DNA of 64,000 bases. It comes from Chloroflexota bacterium. GTDB taxonomy: Bacteria; Chloroflexota; Anaerolineae; 4572-78; J111. The notes under the pieces are model-generated. The model ran no database searches. It saw only the letters and a list, made by a program, of their open reading frames with translations, and was not told the origin of the DNA. The DNA is taken from NCBI GenBank assembly GCA_016860845.1, contig BOKF01000017.1:62001-126000 (forward strand), given 5' to 3'. This document shows, in pieces, positions 32,626 to 41,918 of this stretch. The number at the start of each line of letters is the position of its first letter. Positions within the stretch are counted from its first letter, which is position 1. Position numbers and translations under genes: made by a program.

Positions 32626-34116
32626 TTAACGAATCATCAACCGCTCCGCTTTGCCGGAGTAGTTGATAAAAACCGTTTTCAGCTCGGTGAAGAAGTTTAG
32701 CCCCTCTTCGGCCATCTCCCGCTCGCCGACGCCGGTGGCTTTGGTCCCGCCAAAAGGCAGTTGGGCCTCGCCGCCGATGGTCGGTTCGTTGACGTGAACC
32801 ATGCCGGTCTCGACTTCCTCGACAAAGCGCATGACGGTATCAATGCTCTCGGTAAAAATCGAGGTCGTCAGGCCATACTCAACCGAGTTGGCAAAATCAA
32901 TCGCTTCCTGCAAGCTGTTAGCCGTGCTGACCGCCAGCACCGGGCCAAAGACCTCTTCCTTGAAGATGCGCATCGCAGGGGTGACGTTGTCAAAAATGGT
33001 TGGCTCGACGAAATAGCCGCGCTCCAGGTGAGCCGGCCGCTTGCCGCCCGTGACCAGGCGCGCCCCTTCGCTCCTGGCTACTTCGATATACTCCAGGTCG
33101 GTCTGCCACTGCTTTTCGTCCACCGCCGGACCCATATCCATCGTTTCATCCAGCCCCGGCCCGACCTTGATCTTCGCAGCCTTGTCCACCAGCCGTTCCA
33201 ATAGACCTTCTTTGACCGCCGGATGAGCCAGCACCCGCGACGTGGCCGTGCAGCGCTGGCCCGTCGAGCCAAAAGCGCCGCCGTGAATGGCGGTGGCGGC
33301 CTTGTCCAGGTCGGCGTCGGGCATGACGATGACCGCATTCTTGCCGCCCATCTCGCAGGTCACCTTGATGCCGCGCGTTGCCGCCTTGACATACAAGGCG
33401 TTACCGACGGCGTTAGAGCCGGTAAACGAAACCGCCCGAATGACCGGCGCGTTGACGATAGTCTCGCCGACAACCGAGCCGGAGCCGACGACCATGTTGA
33501 AGACGCCCGGCGGCAGCCCGGCCTCTTCGTAAATCTCGGCCAGGAGCGAGGCAGTGGCGGGCGTTAATTCGGCGGGTTTGAAAACCACCGTGTTCCCCGC
33601 CACCAGTGCCGGGGCTGATTTCCAGACCGGAATGGCCCAGGGGAAATTCCAAGGAGCAATCAGTCCCACTACACCCAACGGGCGGCGGATGGTGTAGGTG
33701 AAGGTATCGCGCGCCTCCGAAGGCAAGGTTTTGCCATGGACCCGGAAGCCCTCGCCGGCATAATATTCCAGCAGCGAAATACCCTTGAGCACCTCGCCCT
33801 TGGCCTCTTTCAGGATTTTGCCTTCCTCGCGGGTCATGGTCCGGGCAATTTCGTCGGCTCGCTGCCGGGCGATATTGGCCGCCCGCCACAGCACCCGGCC
33901 TCGCTCCGGGCCGGGTGTATTTTTCCAATCCCGAAAAGCTGCCGCAGCGGCCTCAACCGCCTGCTGGGCTTCTGCGGCTGTCGCCGCCGGGAACTCCGCC
34001 AGCACATCAGCCGGGTCAGCCGGATTGATATTCCGCACCAGCCGCTCCGACCGGGGATGAATCCATTGGCCGTTAATGTAAGAACCTGTGCGCACGTCTG
34101 CCTCCAGCCAGGACAA
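32626..34116 (-). CDS. NAD(P)-dependent aldehyde dehydrogenase
   Basis: A 496-residue ALDH-superfamily enzyme. The Asn site is in [15 protein letters not shown], cofactor motif [10 protein letters not shown] near 230, the catalytic Glu in [11 protein letters not shown] and the catalytic Cys in [11 protein letters not shown] near 290. It oxidises an aldehyde to the acid; betaine-aldehyde, gamma-aminobutyraldehyde and 2-oxoglutarate-semialdehyde enzymes are all close in sequence, so substrate is open. It lies 18 bases from the MttB-family gene and in the same operon as the polyamine-type transporter, which favours an amine-derived aldehyde. Confidence 0.93.
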   Translation of the reverse strand: MSWLEADVRTGSYINGQWIHPRSERLVRNINPADPADVLAEFPAATAAEAQQAVEAAAAAFRDWKNTPGPERGRVLWRAANIARQRADEIARTMTREEGKILKEAKGEVLKGISLLEYYAGEGFRVHGKTLPSEARDTFTYTIRRPLGVVGLIAPWNFPWAIPVWKSAPALVAGNTVVFKPAELTPATASLLAEIYEEAGLPPGVFNMVVGSGSVVGETIVNAPVIRAVSFTGSNAVGNALYVKAATRGIKVTCEMGGKNAVIVMPDADLDKAATAIHGGAFGSTGQRCTATSRVLAHPAVKEGLLERLVDKAAKIKVGPGLDETMDMGPAVDEKQWQTDLEYIEVARSEGARLVTGGKRPAHLERGYFVEPTIFDNVTPAMRIFKEEVFGPVLAVSTANSLQEAIDFANSVEYGLTTSIFTESIDTVMRFVEEVETGMVHVNEPTIGGEAQLPFGGTKATGVGEREMAEEGLNFFTELKTVFINYSGKAERLMIR

Positions 34117-34457
34117 ACTTGAGGATAGTGGTTAGATTGTTAGGCAGTTCCAAGATTTAAATCATCCAATTGTTCTCACCGGCTTGATGCGTGATACGTG
34201 ATGCGTAAGAAATCTTGCCTGGATACCATCACGCATCACGCATTACGTATCACGGACTTTGGATAATTATTTTCTTGGAGTTGCCTAAGTGATGGTTTCG
34301 GAGTCCAAAGCTGAGCTTTGGGACTCCATCACTTACTTTGCAACCTCAACCAACTTGAGCTTGTCCTCCATTTTTCAGAATGAGAGGGCGTAGCATTAGG
34401 CTACGCCCCCTTCCAGTTTTTCACCTCAAAGTTCTGCCAACCTTTGAGGTTTCATCG
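34117..34457. other. Gene-free gap between potD and aldehyde dehydrogenase, rich in hairpins
   Basis: It holds an ATGCGTGATACGTGATGCG word repeat facing its inverted copy (34184-34255). A long nested hairpin follows at 34280-34344, with arms GTTGC, AAGTGATGG and GGAGTCCAAAGC against their complements. Next is a 9-bp hairpin GGGCGTAGC/GCTACGCCC (34386-34408), and ACCTCAAAG/CTTTGAGGT (34423-34451). The last two lie just past the potD stop and may reduce transcription into the rest of the operon so that binding protein exceeds membrane components. Confidence 0.65.
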
Positions 34458-35861
34458 TTAGCGATTGCCGATCACGGCAATATAATTCGTCACCCACTCG
34501 TGGTAGGGCACGCAGCCGCCGCTGCCGTCGCTGCAATCCGCGATGGGCGTGCGCCAGAAGTGGATTTTCTCAAAATTCTCAAAGCCGTTGGTGGTGCAGC
34601 CTTCCGCTCCCAACAGTTCATTCCCCTCGCATGCCGCCGGCGCTGCGGGGACTGAACCAAACCAGGCCGCCAGGTCGCCCTGTAATTTGGGGTTGAGGGA
34701 ATGTTCCAGCCACTTGTAAGCGCAGTTGGGATGGGGCGCGTCCACAGACATCATAGTGGTATCGGCCCAGCCAGTAGCGCCCTCTTCGGGGATAACACTG
34801 TCAACCGGCGCGCCGCCGGCTTTTAGCAGGTTAACCTGAAAGGGCCAGGAACTGGAAGCAACCACACCCTCGTTGGTAAAGTCGTCCATCTGGATAAAGG
34901 CATCGTGCCAGTAGCGGCCCACAATCTTGCGCTGCTCGCGCAGCAAATCTAGCGCCGCCTTGAATTGATCGGCATTGAGGTCGTAGGGGTCTTTAATCCC
35001 CAATTCGGGGTTAGCCGACATGAGGTAGAGAGCCGCATCGGCCACGTAGATCGGGCCATCATAGGCCTGCACCCGGCCCTGGTTCGACTTGCCGTCGCCA
35101 AGAGTCGTTTCTTTGAACACGACTTCCCAACTCGTGGGCGGCTCTTTGAACACGTCGGTGTTGTACATCAAAACATTCGCGCCCCACTGGTAAGGTACGC
35201 CGTAGTGTTCGGGGGCGCCATCGCCATTTTTGTCTACGGTGTGCCAGGGCGCATTTTGTAGGCGCTCGTCCACGGTACTCCAACTGGGGACGAGATCGGT
35301 ATTGATCTCCTGCACCCGCCCGCCGTAAACCAGACGCAGGCTGGCGTCGCCGGAAGCCGTCACCAGGTCGAACCCGCCTTCGTTCATCAGGGCCACCATT
35401 TCGTCGGAAGTGGCAGCCACCTTGACCTCGACCTTGCAGCCGGTATCCGCTTCAAAGCTGGTCACCCAATCATAAGCCGGGTCGGTTTCGCCGCGCTCGA
35501 TGTAGCCGGCCCAAGCGACAATTGAAACCGTTCCTTCGCCTTCACCTACCTCTTTCATCATCCCGCCCGCTGCTGCTTCGCCCTGGGCAGCCATCGCTGC
35601 TTCAGCTTCAGCTTTGGCTTTTTCAACCTCGGCCTGAAGCGCCGCGGCAGTGGCCTCGGCGGCGGCTACCGCTTCAGAGCCGGCTTTTTCGGCCTCAGCT
35701 TTGGCTTTTTCCACCTCGGCCTGAGCCGCAGCAATCTTAGCTTCAGCCTCGGCCTCAATTTTGGCAACATCGGGCGTCGGGGCCGCGCCACAGGCAGCCA
35801 AAATGGGCGTAACTGCTATTAATATACAAACAATCATGGGAACAAAACGGGGTAACTTCAT
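34458..35861 (-). CDS. potD: Polyamine-type ABC transporter substrate-binding lipoprotein PotD with coiled-coil tether
   Basis: A 467-residue lipoprotein. The signal peptide MKLPRFVPMIVCILIAVTPI ends in lipobox LAAC (Cys24). Residues about 30-95 are an unusually long Ala/Glu/Lys-rich predicted coiled coil (EAEAEAKIAAAQAEVEKAKA and repeats). The binding domain follows with VSIVAWAGYIERG, VPYQWGANVLMYNTDVF and a C-terminal NYIAVIGNR. It captures the substrate outside the membrane and delivers it to PotBC. It is the first gene of the operon behind a consensus promoter and a GGAGGAG ribosome site. The ligand could be a polyamine or another cationic amine. Confidence 0.92.
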   Translation of the reverse strand: MKLPRFVPMIVCILIAVTPILAACGAAPTPDVAKIEAEAEAKIAAAQAEVEKAKAEAEKAGSEAVAAAEATAAALQAEVEKAKAEAEAAMAAQGEAAAGGMMKEVGEGEGTVSIVAWAGYIERGETDPAYDWVTSFEADTGCKVEVKVAATSDEMVALMNEGGFDLVTASGDASLRLVYGGRVQEINTDLVPSWSTVDERLQNAPWHTVDKNGDGAPEHYGVPYQWGANVLMYNTDVFKEPPTSWEVVFKETTLGDGKSNQGRVQAYDGPIYVADAALYLMSANPELGIKDPYDLNADQFKAALDLLREQRKIVGRYWHDAFIQMDDFTNEGVVASSSWPFQVNLLKAGGAPVDSVIPEEGATGWADTTMMSVDAPHPNCAYKWLEHSLNPKLQGDLAAWFGSVPAAPAACEGNELLGAEGCTTNGFENFEKIHFWRTPIADCSDGSGGCVPYHEWVTNYIAVIGNR

Positions 35862-36029
35862 TACTCTCCTCCTTTGCAGCGCAATAGTTGAAACTGGATT
35901 AATTTAGACTACGGGGACTCTGTCTCTTCCCTGGGGAAATTTGACCTTTGGGGAAGGTCCGCCTCAACGTCACGTCGTCAAATTCCTTTGACCACCTCCC
36001 TCACGTTGATTTGAGCCGAAAGTGGGGCC

Positions 36030-36058
36030 ATTATATTGTTTTCCAGGGTTGATGTCAA
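36030..36058 (-). promoter_or_regulatory. Consensus sigma70 promoter of the pot operon
   Basis: On the minus strand, TTGACA (36058-36053) and TATAAT (36035-36030) are separated by 17 bp, matching consensus in all twelve positions. The predicted leader to potD is about 160 nt. Confidence 0.8.
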
Positions 36059-36088
36059 TTTAGGGGGAGGGGAGGGGTCAGATAAAGT

Positions 36089-36116
36089 TTGACAGGATAA
36101 ACCAGGGCGATATAAT
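36089..36116 (+). promoter_or_regulatory. Consensus sigma70 promoter of the cox cluster
   Basis: TTGACA at 36089-36094 and TATAAT at 36111-36116 with a 16-bp spacer, all twelve positions consensus. It lies 30 bp from the divergent pot promoter. The leader of about 140 nt contains hairpins GCCGGT/ACCGGC (36127-36144) and CCCATTG/CAATGGG near 36202-36225. Confidence 0.75.
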
Positions 36117-36265
36117 TCCATTCGAGCCGGTGTGTAACCGGCCTGATCCCAACCGGGGGACTTTCTTCTCTAAACCTGCCCCACTCCCTTATTCCACTCT
36201 AACCCATTGCGTATCTCCAATGGGCCAGGATCACAAGACAGGTTAGCACTTTGTCCAAAAATACC

Positions 36266-37150
36266 ATGTTTGATTCCGTCGAAGCAGCCAGCCAGGCCCT
36301 CGCACAGCAAGATTACATCGCCGACGTTGGCTTGAGCACTAGCCTTTTTTTGGCCCTCAAAATGGGCAAGGCTCTTTTCCTGGAAGGCGAGCCGGGCGTC
36401 GGCAAGACCGAAATCGCCAAGGTTTTGAGCCGGTTGCTCCAGACGCCGCTCATCCGCTTGCAATGTTACGAGGGCCTGGATATTAACCATGCCGTCTACG
36501 AGTGGAACTATCCCCGCCAATTGCTCGAAATCCAGGCTATTCAACGCCAGGCTGATCCGGCCCATTCCCCCACCGACGACATCTTCACCGAAAAGTTCCT
36601 GCTCAAGCGCCCGCTGCTGCAAGCAATTGACTCCAGCCACGAGTCCACCCCGGTGCTGCTGATTGACGAGCTGGATCGGGCCGACGAGGAGTTCGAGAGC
36701 TTTTTGCTGGAACTTCTCTCTGATTTTCAAATCACTATCCCCGAAATCGGCACCATCCGGGCCGAGCACACGCCCATCATCGTCATCACCTCCAACCGCA
36801 CCCGCGAAATCCACGATGCCCTCAAACGCCGCTGCATTTACTACTGGATTGACTACCCCTCACGCCAGAAGGAAATCGAAATTGTCCGCCTCAAAGTCCC
36901 CGGCATCGCCGAGCGGCTGGCCCAGCAGGTAGTGGATTTTGTCCAGGCTGTTCGCCAGCAGGAGTTGTACAAGCTCCCCGGCGTCGCCGAAACCCTCGAT
37001 TGGGCCGAAGCCTTGGGCCATCTCAACCGGACCGAACTCGACCCGGGGACCGTGGAAGCGACGTTGGGTATTATTCTGAAATACCAGGATGACATTGACA
37101 AGGTGCGCGGGGACGTAGCGCGGGAGTTGGCGGCGCAGGCGGTAGAGTGA
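36266..37150 (+). CDS. coxD: MoxR-family AAA+ ATPase (CoxD-like)
   Basis: A 294-residue MoxR ATPase. Walker A is EGEPGVGKTEIAKVL near residue 40, Walker B PVLLIDELDRADEE near 130, sensor 1 VITSNRTREI and the arginine finger region LKRRCIYYWIDYPS, a CoxD-like sequence. CoxD with CoxE and CoxF matures the Cu-S-Mo site of aerobic CO dehydrogenase in Oligotropha. A VWA partner is two genes downstream and coxMSL follow. The start could also be the TTG at 36251, five codons earlier; neither has a clear ribosome site. The gene symbol rests on family plus context. Confidence 0.85.
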   Translation: MFDSVEAASQALAQQDYIADVGLSTSLFLALKMGKALFLEGEPGVGKTEIAKVLSRLLQTPLIRLQCYEGLDINHAVYEWNYPRQLLEIQAIQRQADPAHSPTDDIFTEKFLLKRPLLQAIDSSHESTPVLLIDELDRADEEFESFLLELLSDFQITIPEIGTIRAEHTPIIVITSNRTREIHDALKRRCIYYWIDYPSRQKEIEIVRLKVPGIAERLAQQVVDFVQAVRQQELYKLPGVAETLDWAEALGHLNRTELDPGTVEATLGIILKYQDDIDKVRGDVARELAAQAVE

Positions 37151-37163
37151 AATATAAAAACAG

Positions 37164-37240
37164 AACGTAGATCAACGTTGATTTTCGCAGATGATGAAGA
37201 AACCAGCGAAAATCAGCGGATCTGCATTGGGCGACATCTA
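37164..37240. repeat. GATCAACG / AAAATCAGCGGATCTGC word repeat
   Basis: ACGTAGATCAACGTTGATTT followed by TTCGCAGATG faces GCGAAAATCAGCGGATCTGC. It fills the coxD-cupin gap and can fold into an imperfect hairpin. Confidence 0.5.
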
Positions 37241-37272
37241 TTAAATCAATATCAATCGAATAAGGGGGGGTT

Positions 37273-37761
37273 ATGAACGAGTCTTTACCAAATCCGGCAA
37301 ATATTCCGCCTGTACTAAGGGTTGCCGCAGGCGAAGATCGCTTCGGTGAACACCGGGGGCTTGGCATTAGTGTCATTGATTTCAAGCTGTGCCCGCAGGA
37401 CAGCAAGGGTCTCTTGATTCTCGAAAATACATTTCGAGCGAAAGGCGGCCCGGCCCAACATCTGCATTATGACCAGGACGAGTGGTTCTATGCTGTTGAA
37501 GGGGAGTTCATAATCGAGGTGGGTCAAGAAAGGATCACGTTAAAACCAGGTGACTCACTGCTGGCGCCGCGCCAGGTACCCCATGTCTGGGCGCATGTCG
37601 GCGAGCGTCGTGGCAGGATTCTGATCGTGTTTATGCCCGCAGGTAAAATGGAAGCCTTCTTTCGGGAAGTGACAAAGGCCAACGCGATGCCACCGCAGGA
37701 TCCGGAATTATGGCGAGCCCACGGCATGGAACTGCTTGGGCCACCCTTGGCGGTAGAGTAA
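37273..37761 (+). CDS. Cupin-domain protein
   Basis: A 162-residue single-cupin protein. The metal-site motifs are QHLHYDQDEWFYAVEGEFII near residue 58 (two His and one Glu) and PRQVPHVWAHVG near 98 (third His). It likely binds a divalent metal and could be an isomerase, dioxygenase or sugar-binding protein. It sits between the coxD-like and coxE-like genes, an unusual neighbour for cox clusters, and has no known role in CO oxidation. Confidence 0.82.
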   Translation: MNESLPNPANIPPVLRVAAGEDRFGEHRGLGISVIDFKLCPQDSKGLLILENTFRAKGGPAQHLHYDQDEWFYAVEGEFIIEVGQERITLKPGDSLLAPRQVPHVWAHVGERRGRILIVFMPAGKMEAFFREVTKANAMPPQDPELWRAHGMELLGPPLAVE

Positions 37762-37790
37762 GGTCAGTTCACTGCTTTCGGGTTCTGTTT

Positions 37791-38969
37791 ATGCAAGATC
37801 AAGAATTCACAATTCACAATTCACAATTCACAATTCACAATTCCTTCCTCTCCAACCTTCTCCTCTTCACCGACACCCTGCGCCGGGCGGGCATCGCTAT
37901 CTCCTTTAACCAGACCCTCGACCTGACCCAGGCTCTGGAACTGGTAGATTTGGGCCAGCGGGCACAGGTCTATCATGCCGCCCGTTGCATCTTGATCAAC
38001 CGCAAAGAAGACCTGGCCCTGTTCGATAAGATTTTTAACCTGTTCTGGCATTCCCCACGACCGGAAGAATTGGGGCCGCAAAAAACGCCGCTCGCGCCGC
38101 GCCATGACCCGCCCAAGCGGCAGCGCTTGAATATCGCCACGCTCATGGCCGAGCGCGCCCAGAAAGACGCGCCCGAAGTTGACCTGGCCGACAAAGCCGG
38201 CAGCTTCAGCGCCAGCGAAATTTTACAAACCAAAGAATTTTCCCGCCTCACCCCTACCGAATTGGCGACGATCAAGCGGCTCATCCAGGCCATGCGCTGG
38301 CGGGTCAGCCTGCGGCAAACGCGGCGGCACGTCCCCGACCCGCAGGGGCAGGTGTTGAATCTGCGCCAGGTGATACGCAGCACAGTCAAGCACGGCGGCG
38401 TGCCGCTCAAGCTTACCTGGAAAAGCCGCAAATTCAAAGTCAGGCCAGTGGTCATCCTGGCCGACATTAGCGGCTCGATGGAGCGCTACAGCCGCCTGCT
38501 GCTGCAATTTGCTTACAGCGTCAGCCGCGGCCTGGGCCAGGTAGAATGTTTTGTCTTCGGCACGCGGCTGACCCGGATCACCCCGCAGCTACGGACCAAA
38601 AATATTGACCGGGCGCTCGGCGAAGTGGCTGAAAGCGTGTTCGATTGGTCCGGCGGGACGCGTATCGGCGACAGTCTGGCCGCCTTCAACCGGGAGTGGA
38701 GCAAGCGGGTGCTGCGCCGGGGCGCGATTGTGCTGATCATCAGCGACGGCTGGGAACGGGGGGATGTTTCGACGTTGTGCCGGGAGATGCGCTACTTGCA
38801 GCATCGCTGTTACCGTCTGATCTGGCTCAACCCGCTGCTGGGGCAGTCGGGCTACCAGCCGATGGTGGAAGGTATGGCCGCCGCCCTGCCCTTTATTGAC
38901 GACTTTTTACCGATCCATAACTTGCAGAGTTTGGAGGCGCTGGGAGAGCATCTGGCCCGGCTGGAGTAA
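37791..38969 (+). CDS. coxE: VWA-domain protein (CoxE-like)
   Basis: A 392-residue CoxE-type protein. The N-terminal helical region begins FLSNLLLFTDTLRRAGIAIS and the C-terminal VWA domain has the metal motif VVILADISGSMERYSRL near residue 225 and IVLISDGWERGD. CoxE acts with the CoxD ATPase in maturing CO dehydrogenase. The only start that covers the domain is the ATG at 37791, which makes residues 6-20 a translated AATTCAC word repeat ([14 protein letters not shown]). It overlaps neither neighbour and is followed closely by the SMP-30 gene. Confidence 0.87.
   Translation: MQDQEFTIHNSQFTIHNSFLSNLLLFTDTLRRAGIAISFNQTLDLTQALELVDLGQRAQVYHAARCILINRKEDLALFDKIFNLFWHSPRPEELGPQKTPLAPRHDPPKRQRLNIATLMAERAQKDAPEVDLADKAGSFSASEILQTKEFSRLTPTELATIKRLIQAMRWRVSLRQTRRHVPDPQGQVLNLRQVIRSTVKHGGVPLKLTWKSRKFKVRPVVILADISGSMERYSRLLLQFAYSVSRGLGQVECFVFGTRLTRITPQLRTKNIDRALGEVAESVFDWSGGTRIGDSLAAFNREWSKRVLRRGAIVLIISDGWERGDVSTLCREMRYLQHRCYRLIWLNPLLGQSGYQPMVEGMAAALPFIDDFLPIHNLQSLEALGEHLARLE
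37803..37842 (+). repeat. Tandem AATTCAC repeat inside the coxE start
   Basis: About five copies of ACAATTC in tandem, in frame within the first codons of the coxE-like gene. The inverted form of the same word lies at 43561-43577. Confidence 0.85.
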
Positions 38970-38974
38970 AATTA

Positions 38975-39883
38975 ATGCTTTCTCCCGAAATCATCGCCCA
39001 AGACAATAACCTGTGCGGTGAAGGTCCGATTTGGGATGCTGCGCAGGATCGCCTTATCTGGAATGATTTTAATAGTTCACTGGTTTTTCAATATGTGCCG
39101 GCGACGAGCGCCAAAAGCGTGATTAGCCGTAATCTGAATGTAGCCGGGATTGCCTTGAACTGCGACGGCCATCTGGTTTTTGCCGGAATGACCGGCCTGC
39201 ATCTCTGGCGGGCGCAAGATGACTACCAAACCATCGCCGCCGAACACGACGGCGAAACGCTGGTTTTCAACGATATACTGGCCGATCCTCAAGGGCGAGT
39301 CTATGCCGGGACCTATTATTGGAATGAAAAAGAGATGGACCGGCCCGGCAAACTGTACCGGATTGACCCCGATGGCTCGGTCCACATTGTTGACGAGGGT
39401 ATCGAACTCAGCAATGGCCTCGGCCTTAGCCCTGACAACCAGACGCTCTACTATGCCGACTCGACGGCCCGGCGCATCTATGCTTATGATGTTAATCCCG
39501 CTACGGGTGACTTGGCCAGCCGGCGGGTATTAGTCGCAGTGCCCAAAACTGAGGGCATGCCCGACGGGCTGACCATTGACGCCGAGGGCTTTATTTGGAG
39601 CGCCCAGTGGTATGGCGGCCAGGTGGTGCGCTACGACCCCGAGGGGAAAGTCGAGCGGCGGGTTGAGCTGCCGGCAGCGCAAGTTACCAGTGTGGCTTTC
39701 GGCGGGCCGGATTTGGCCGATCTCTACATCACCTCCGCCGCTGAGTCGTGGCCGGCCTGGCCCAACCCGTATGCGCCGCCCGGTTACCATCCGGGCAAAG
39801 CCAAGTTGGGCGGCTCGCTGTATCGCCTGCGTCTCGACATTCCGGGCAAAGCGGAGCATTACGCCAGATTTGAAAGCGAATAA
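38975..39883 (+). CDS. SMP-30/gluconolactonase/LRE-family protein
   Basis: A 302-residue six-bladed beta-propeller. Metal ligands are in NNLCGEGPIWDAAQDRL (Glu near residue 15), FNDILADPQGRVYAGTYYW, GIELSNGLGLSPDNQTLYYADS and PDGLTIDAEGFIWSAQW. Family members hydrolyse sugar lactones such as gluconolactone or xylonolactone. It starts five bases after the coxE-like stop and ends five bases before the kinase gene, so it is translated in the same operon, but its link to CO oxidation is not known. Confidence 0.9.
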   Translation: MLSPEIIAQDNNLCGEGPIWDAAQDRLIWNDFNSSLVFQYVPATSAKSVISRNLNVAGIALNCDGHLVFAGMTGLHLWRAQDDYQTIAAEHDGETLVFNDILADPQGRVYAGTYYWNEKEMDRPGKLYRIDPDGSVHIVDEGIELSNGLGLSPDNQTLYYADSTARRIYAYDVNPATGDLASRRVLVAVPKTEGMPDGLTIDAEGFIWSAQWYGGQVVRYDPEGKVERRVELPAAQVTSVAFGGPDLADLYITSAAESWPAWPNPYAPPGYHPGKAKLGGSLYRLRLDIPGKAEHYARFESE

Positions 39884-39888
39884 AGACC

Positions 39889-41166
39889 ATGCTAACCTAT
39901 ACCCCTGTTCAGCCCAATCTTCAGCGCGACGAGCGTCTCCAGGCTCTCTACCACCTGGCGGTGGAGTTGTCAGCCTTGCGCAGCCTGGACTCGGTTTTGA
40001 ATACGGCGCTGCGGCACTGCCTGGATCTGACCGGCTCGCAGTTTGGCTTTATCGGCTTAAACGCCCCTGATGGCAAAGCTCTGGACGTGGTGGCCATTCA
40101 AGGCTTCCACCCCAGCAAGCGTTTTTTCCAGCATAACCATCTTATCCCGCTGCGGCCCAACATCTTTGCCCGGGTGGTCCTGGAAAACCGTCCGGTGCGC
40201 TCAGCCAACGCCATGCTTGATCCGCAGCGGGTCGGCCAACCGCGCGGCCATCCGCCGGTCGGCACTTTTCTGGGCGTTCCGCTGCGCAGCCACGATGCAC
40301 CCATTGGCATGATTGGCCTGGCTAACCGGCCGGAACCCTACGACCTTGACCATGAGCAGCTCTTGCTGACCTACGCCGCCCAGGTAGCGATTGTCATCCG
40401 CAATGCCCAGCTCTACGAACAACTGACCACCGCCAATGAGGCCCTGGAACGCAAGGTCGCCAGCCGGACGCAAGAGCTGGAAGAAGCCAAAGAAGCTCTG
40501 GCCCAAAAAGCAAACCAGCTCCAACAACTCTTGACCGAAACCGTTGACGTGCAGGAGCGGGAGCGGCAGCGCATTGCCCAGGACCTGCACGATGGCAGCA
40601 ATCAATTACTCATCGGGGCTATGCTGGAGCTAAAATCGGCCCGCGAACGGCTGGCCAGCGGCCATTTAGCTAAAGCCGAGGACTCGCTGCAAAAGGTACA
40701 AACCATCCTCCGCCAGATTGAGGCGGAAAGCAAGCGCATTATCCGCGATCTGCGCCCGCCGACTCTCGACGCCCTGGGGCTGGTTCCGGCTATCCGCCGC
40801 TACGCCGAGCAGTTTCAGCACTATGCCGGCCTGCCCTGCTCCGTTCAAGTGCGGGGCGAGCCGGTCCGGCTATCGGCCAAAATGGAAATCAGTATTTACC
40901 GGCTCATGCAGGAAGCGCTGCAAAACGTCAGCGCCCACGCCCAGGCCAGCCAAACTAACATTTCTATCACCTTCTCTCCCGCTAATCTCTGCCTGTCGGT
41001 TAGCGACAATGGCCGGGGCTTTGATCTGGCCGCAGCGCGGCAGAATCCACAGGGCAGCTTTGGGCTGCTCAGCATGCAGGAACGGGCCGAGAGTTTGGGG
41101 GGAAAGCTCTCCCTTTGGACTGAACCTGGGCAAGGGACACACGTGGAGTTGAGCGTACCAAAATGA
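39889..41166 (+). CDS. GAF-domain sensor histidine kinase (NarX/HisKA_3 type)
   Basis: A 425-residue cytoplasmic kinase with no membrane helix. A GAF sensor domain spans about residues 20-180. A coiled coil follows (KVASRTQELEEAKEALAQKA), then the HisKA_3 dimerisation helix ERQRIAQDLHDGSNQLL with His234, and a HATPase_c domain with VSDNGRGFDLA and GSFGLLSMQERAESLGG. It should phosphorylate the response regulator encoded next, overlapping by ATGA. GAF domains can bind small molecules or haem, and a gas or redox signal for the cox genes is possible but not shown. Confidence 0.92.
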   Translation: MLTYTPVQPNLQRDERLQALYHLAVELSALRSLDSVLNTALRHCLDLTGSQFGFIGLNAPDGKALDVVAIQGFHPSKRFFQHNHLIPLRPNIFARVVLENRPVRSANAMLDPQRVGQPRGHPPVGTFLGVPLRSHDAPIGMIGLANRPEPYDLDHEQLLLTYAAQVAIVIRNAQLYEQLTTANEALERKVASRTQELEEAKEALAQKANQLQQLLTETVDVQERERQRIAQDLHDGSNQLLIGAMLELKSARERLASGHLAKAEDSLQKVQTILRQIEAESKRIIRDLRPPTLDALGLVPAIRRYAEQFQHYAGLPCSVQVRGEPVRLSAKMEISIYRLMQEALQNVSAHAQASQTNISITFSPANLCLSVSDNGRGFDLAAARQNPQGSFGLLSMQERAESLGGKLSLWTEPGQGTHVELSVPK

Positions 41167-41804
41167 CCCAAATCCGCATTCTGGTCGTAGATGACCATCA
41201 AATTGTCCGGCAGGGCATCCGCAGCCTGCTCTCCAACTACCCCGAATTTGACATCGTCGGAGAGGCGGCAGATGGAACGGCGGCCCTGAAGCAGGTCAAG
41301 CGCCTGGCCCCGGACGTGACCCTGCTTGACATCCGCCTGCCCGGCGAGTCGGGCCTGGAGGTGCTGCGCCAGATCCGGCAGGTCCAGCCGGAGGCCAGAG
41401 TCCTGATGCTGACTTCGTTTGACGACGAGGAGTACGTACTGAACGCGCTGCGAGCAGGCGCGCAGGGCTTTGTGCTTAAGAGTGTTTCGGACGATATGCT
41501 GGTCCAGGCTATCCGCTCGGTCTGCCGGGGCGAGCGCGCCCTCAGCCCGCAAATTACCGAGCAGGTGGTGCGCTGGGTCGCGACCACATCCCCCACCCCA
41601 CCCCCAGGCAAACCGGTTTTTGATCAAGACGAGCAGCAAATCCTGCGCCTGCTGGTGGAAGGGGCCAGCAATACGGCTATTGCCGGGCAACTGTACCTCA
41701 GCCAGACGACCCTCAAACGCAAACTCCGCAAAATCTTCGCCAAAATGAACGTGCAGACTCGCGCCCAAGCCGCCGCCGAGGCCGTCAAACAAGGGTTAAT
41801 TTGA
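41163..41804 (+). CDS. NarL/LuxR-family response regulator
   Basis: A 213-residue regulator. The receiver domain has acidic VVDDHQIV at the N-terminus, phospho-acceptor Asp56 in VTLLDIRLPGESG, Thr in MLTSFDD and Lys in FVLKSVSDD. The C-terminal LuxR-type helix-turn-helix is DEQQILRLLVEGASNTAIAG with LYLSQTTLKRKLRKI. It is coupled to the kinase gene by an ATGA overlap. It lies directly upstream of coxMSL and is the best candidate regulator of those genes. Confidence 0.93.
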   Translation: MTQIRILVVDDHQIVRQGIRSLLSNYPEFDIVGEAADGTAALKQVKRLAPDVTLLDIRLPGESGLEVLRQIRQVQPEARVLMLTSFDDEEYVLNALRAGAQGFVLKSVSDDMLVQAIRSVCRGERALSPQITEQVVRWVATTSPTPPPGKPVFDQDEQQILRLLVEGASNTAIAGQLYLSQTTLKRKLRKIFAKMNVQTRAQAAAEAVKQGLI

Positions 41805-41918
41805 CTCAAAATGGCCCATGTGGGCCACCAAATCGGCCCTGTTGGTACTTGGCAACGGCTCATATCGCGAGTATCATTTCTGACCAGCCCAAATTCGTTG
41901 CTGCAATAATTAAGTAGA

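Noticed and set aside
41163..41804. Response regulator as an EutV-type ANTAR antiterminator
   Set aside because: Its output domain is a LuxR helix-turn-helix, and it lies with the cox genes 19 kb from the eut locus.
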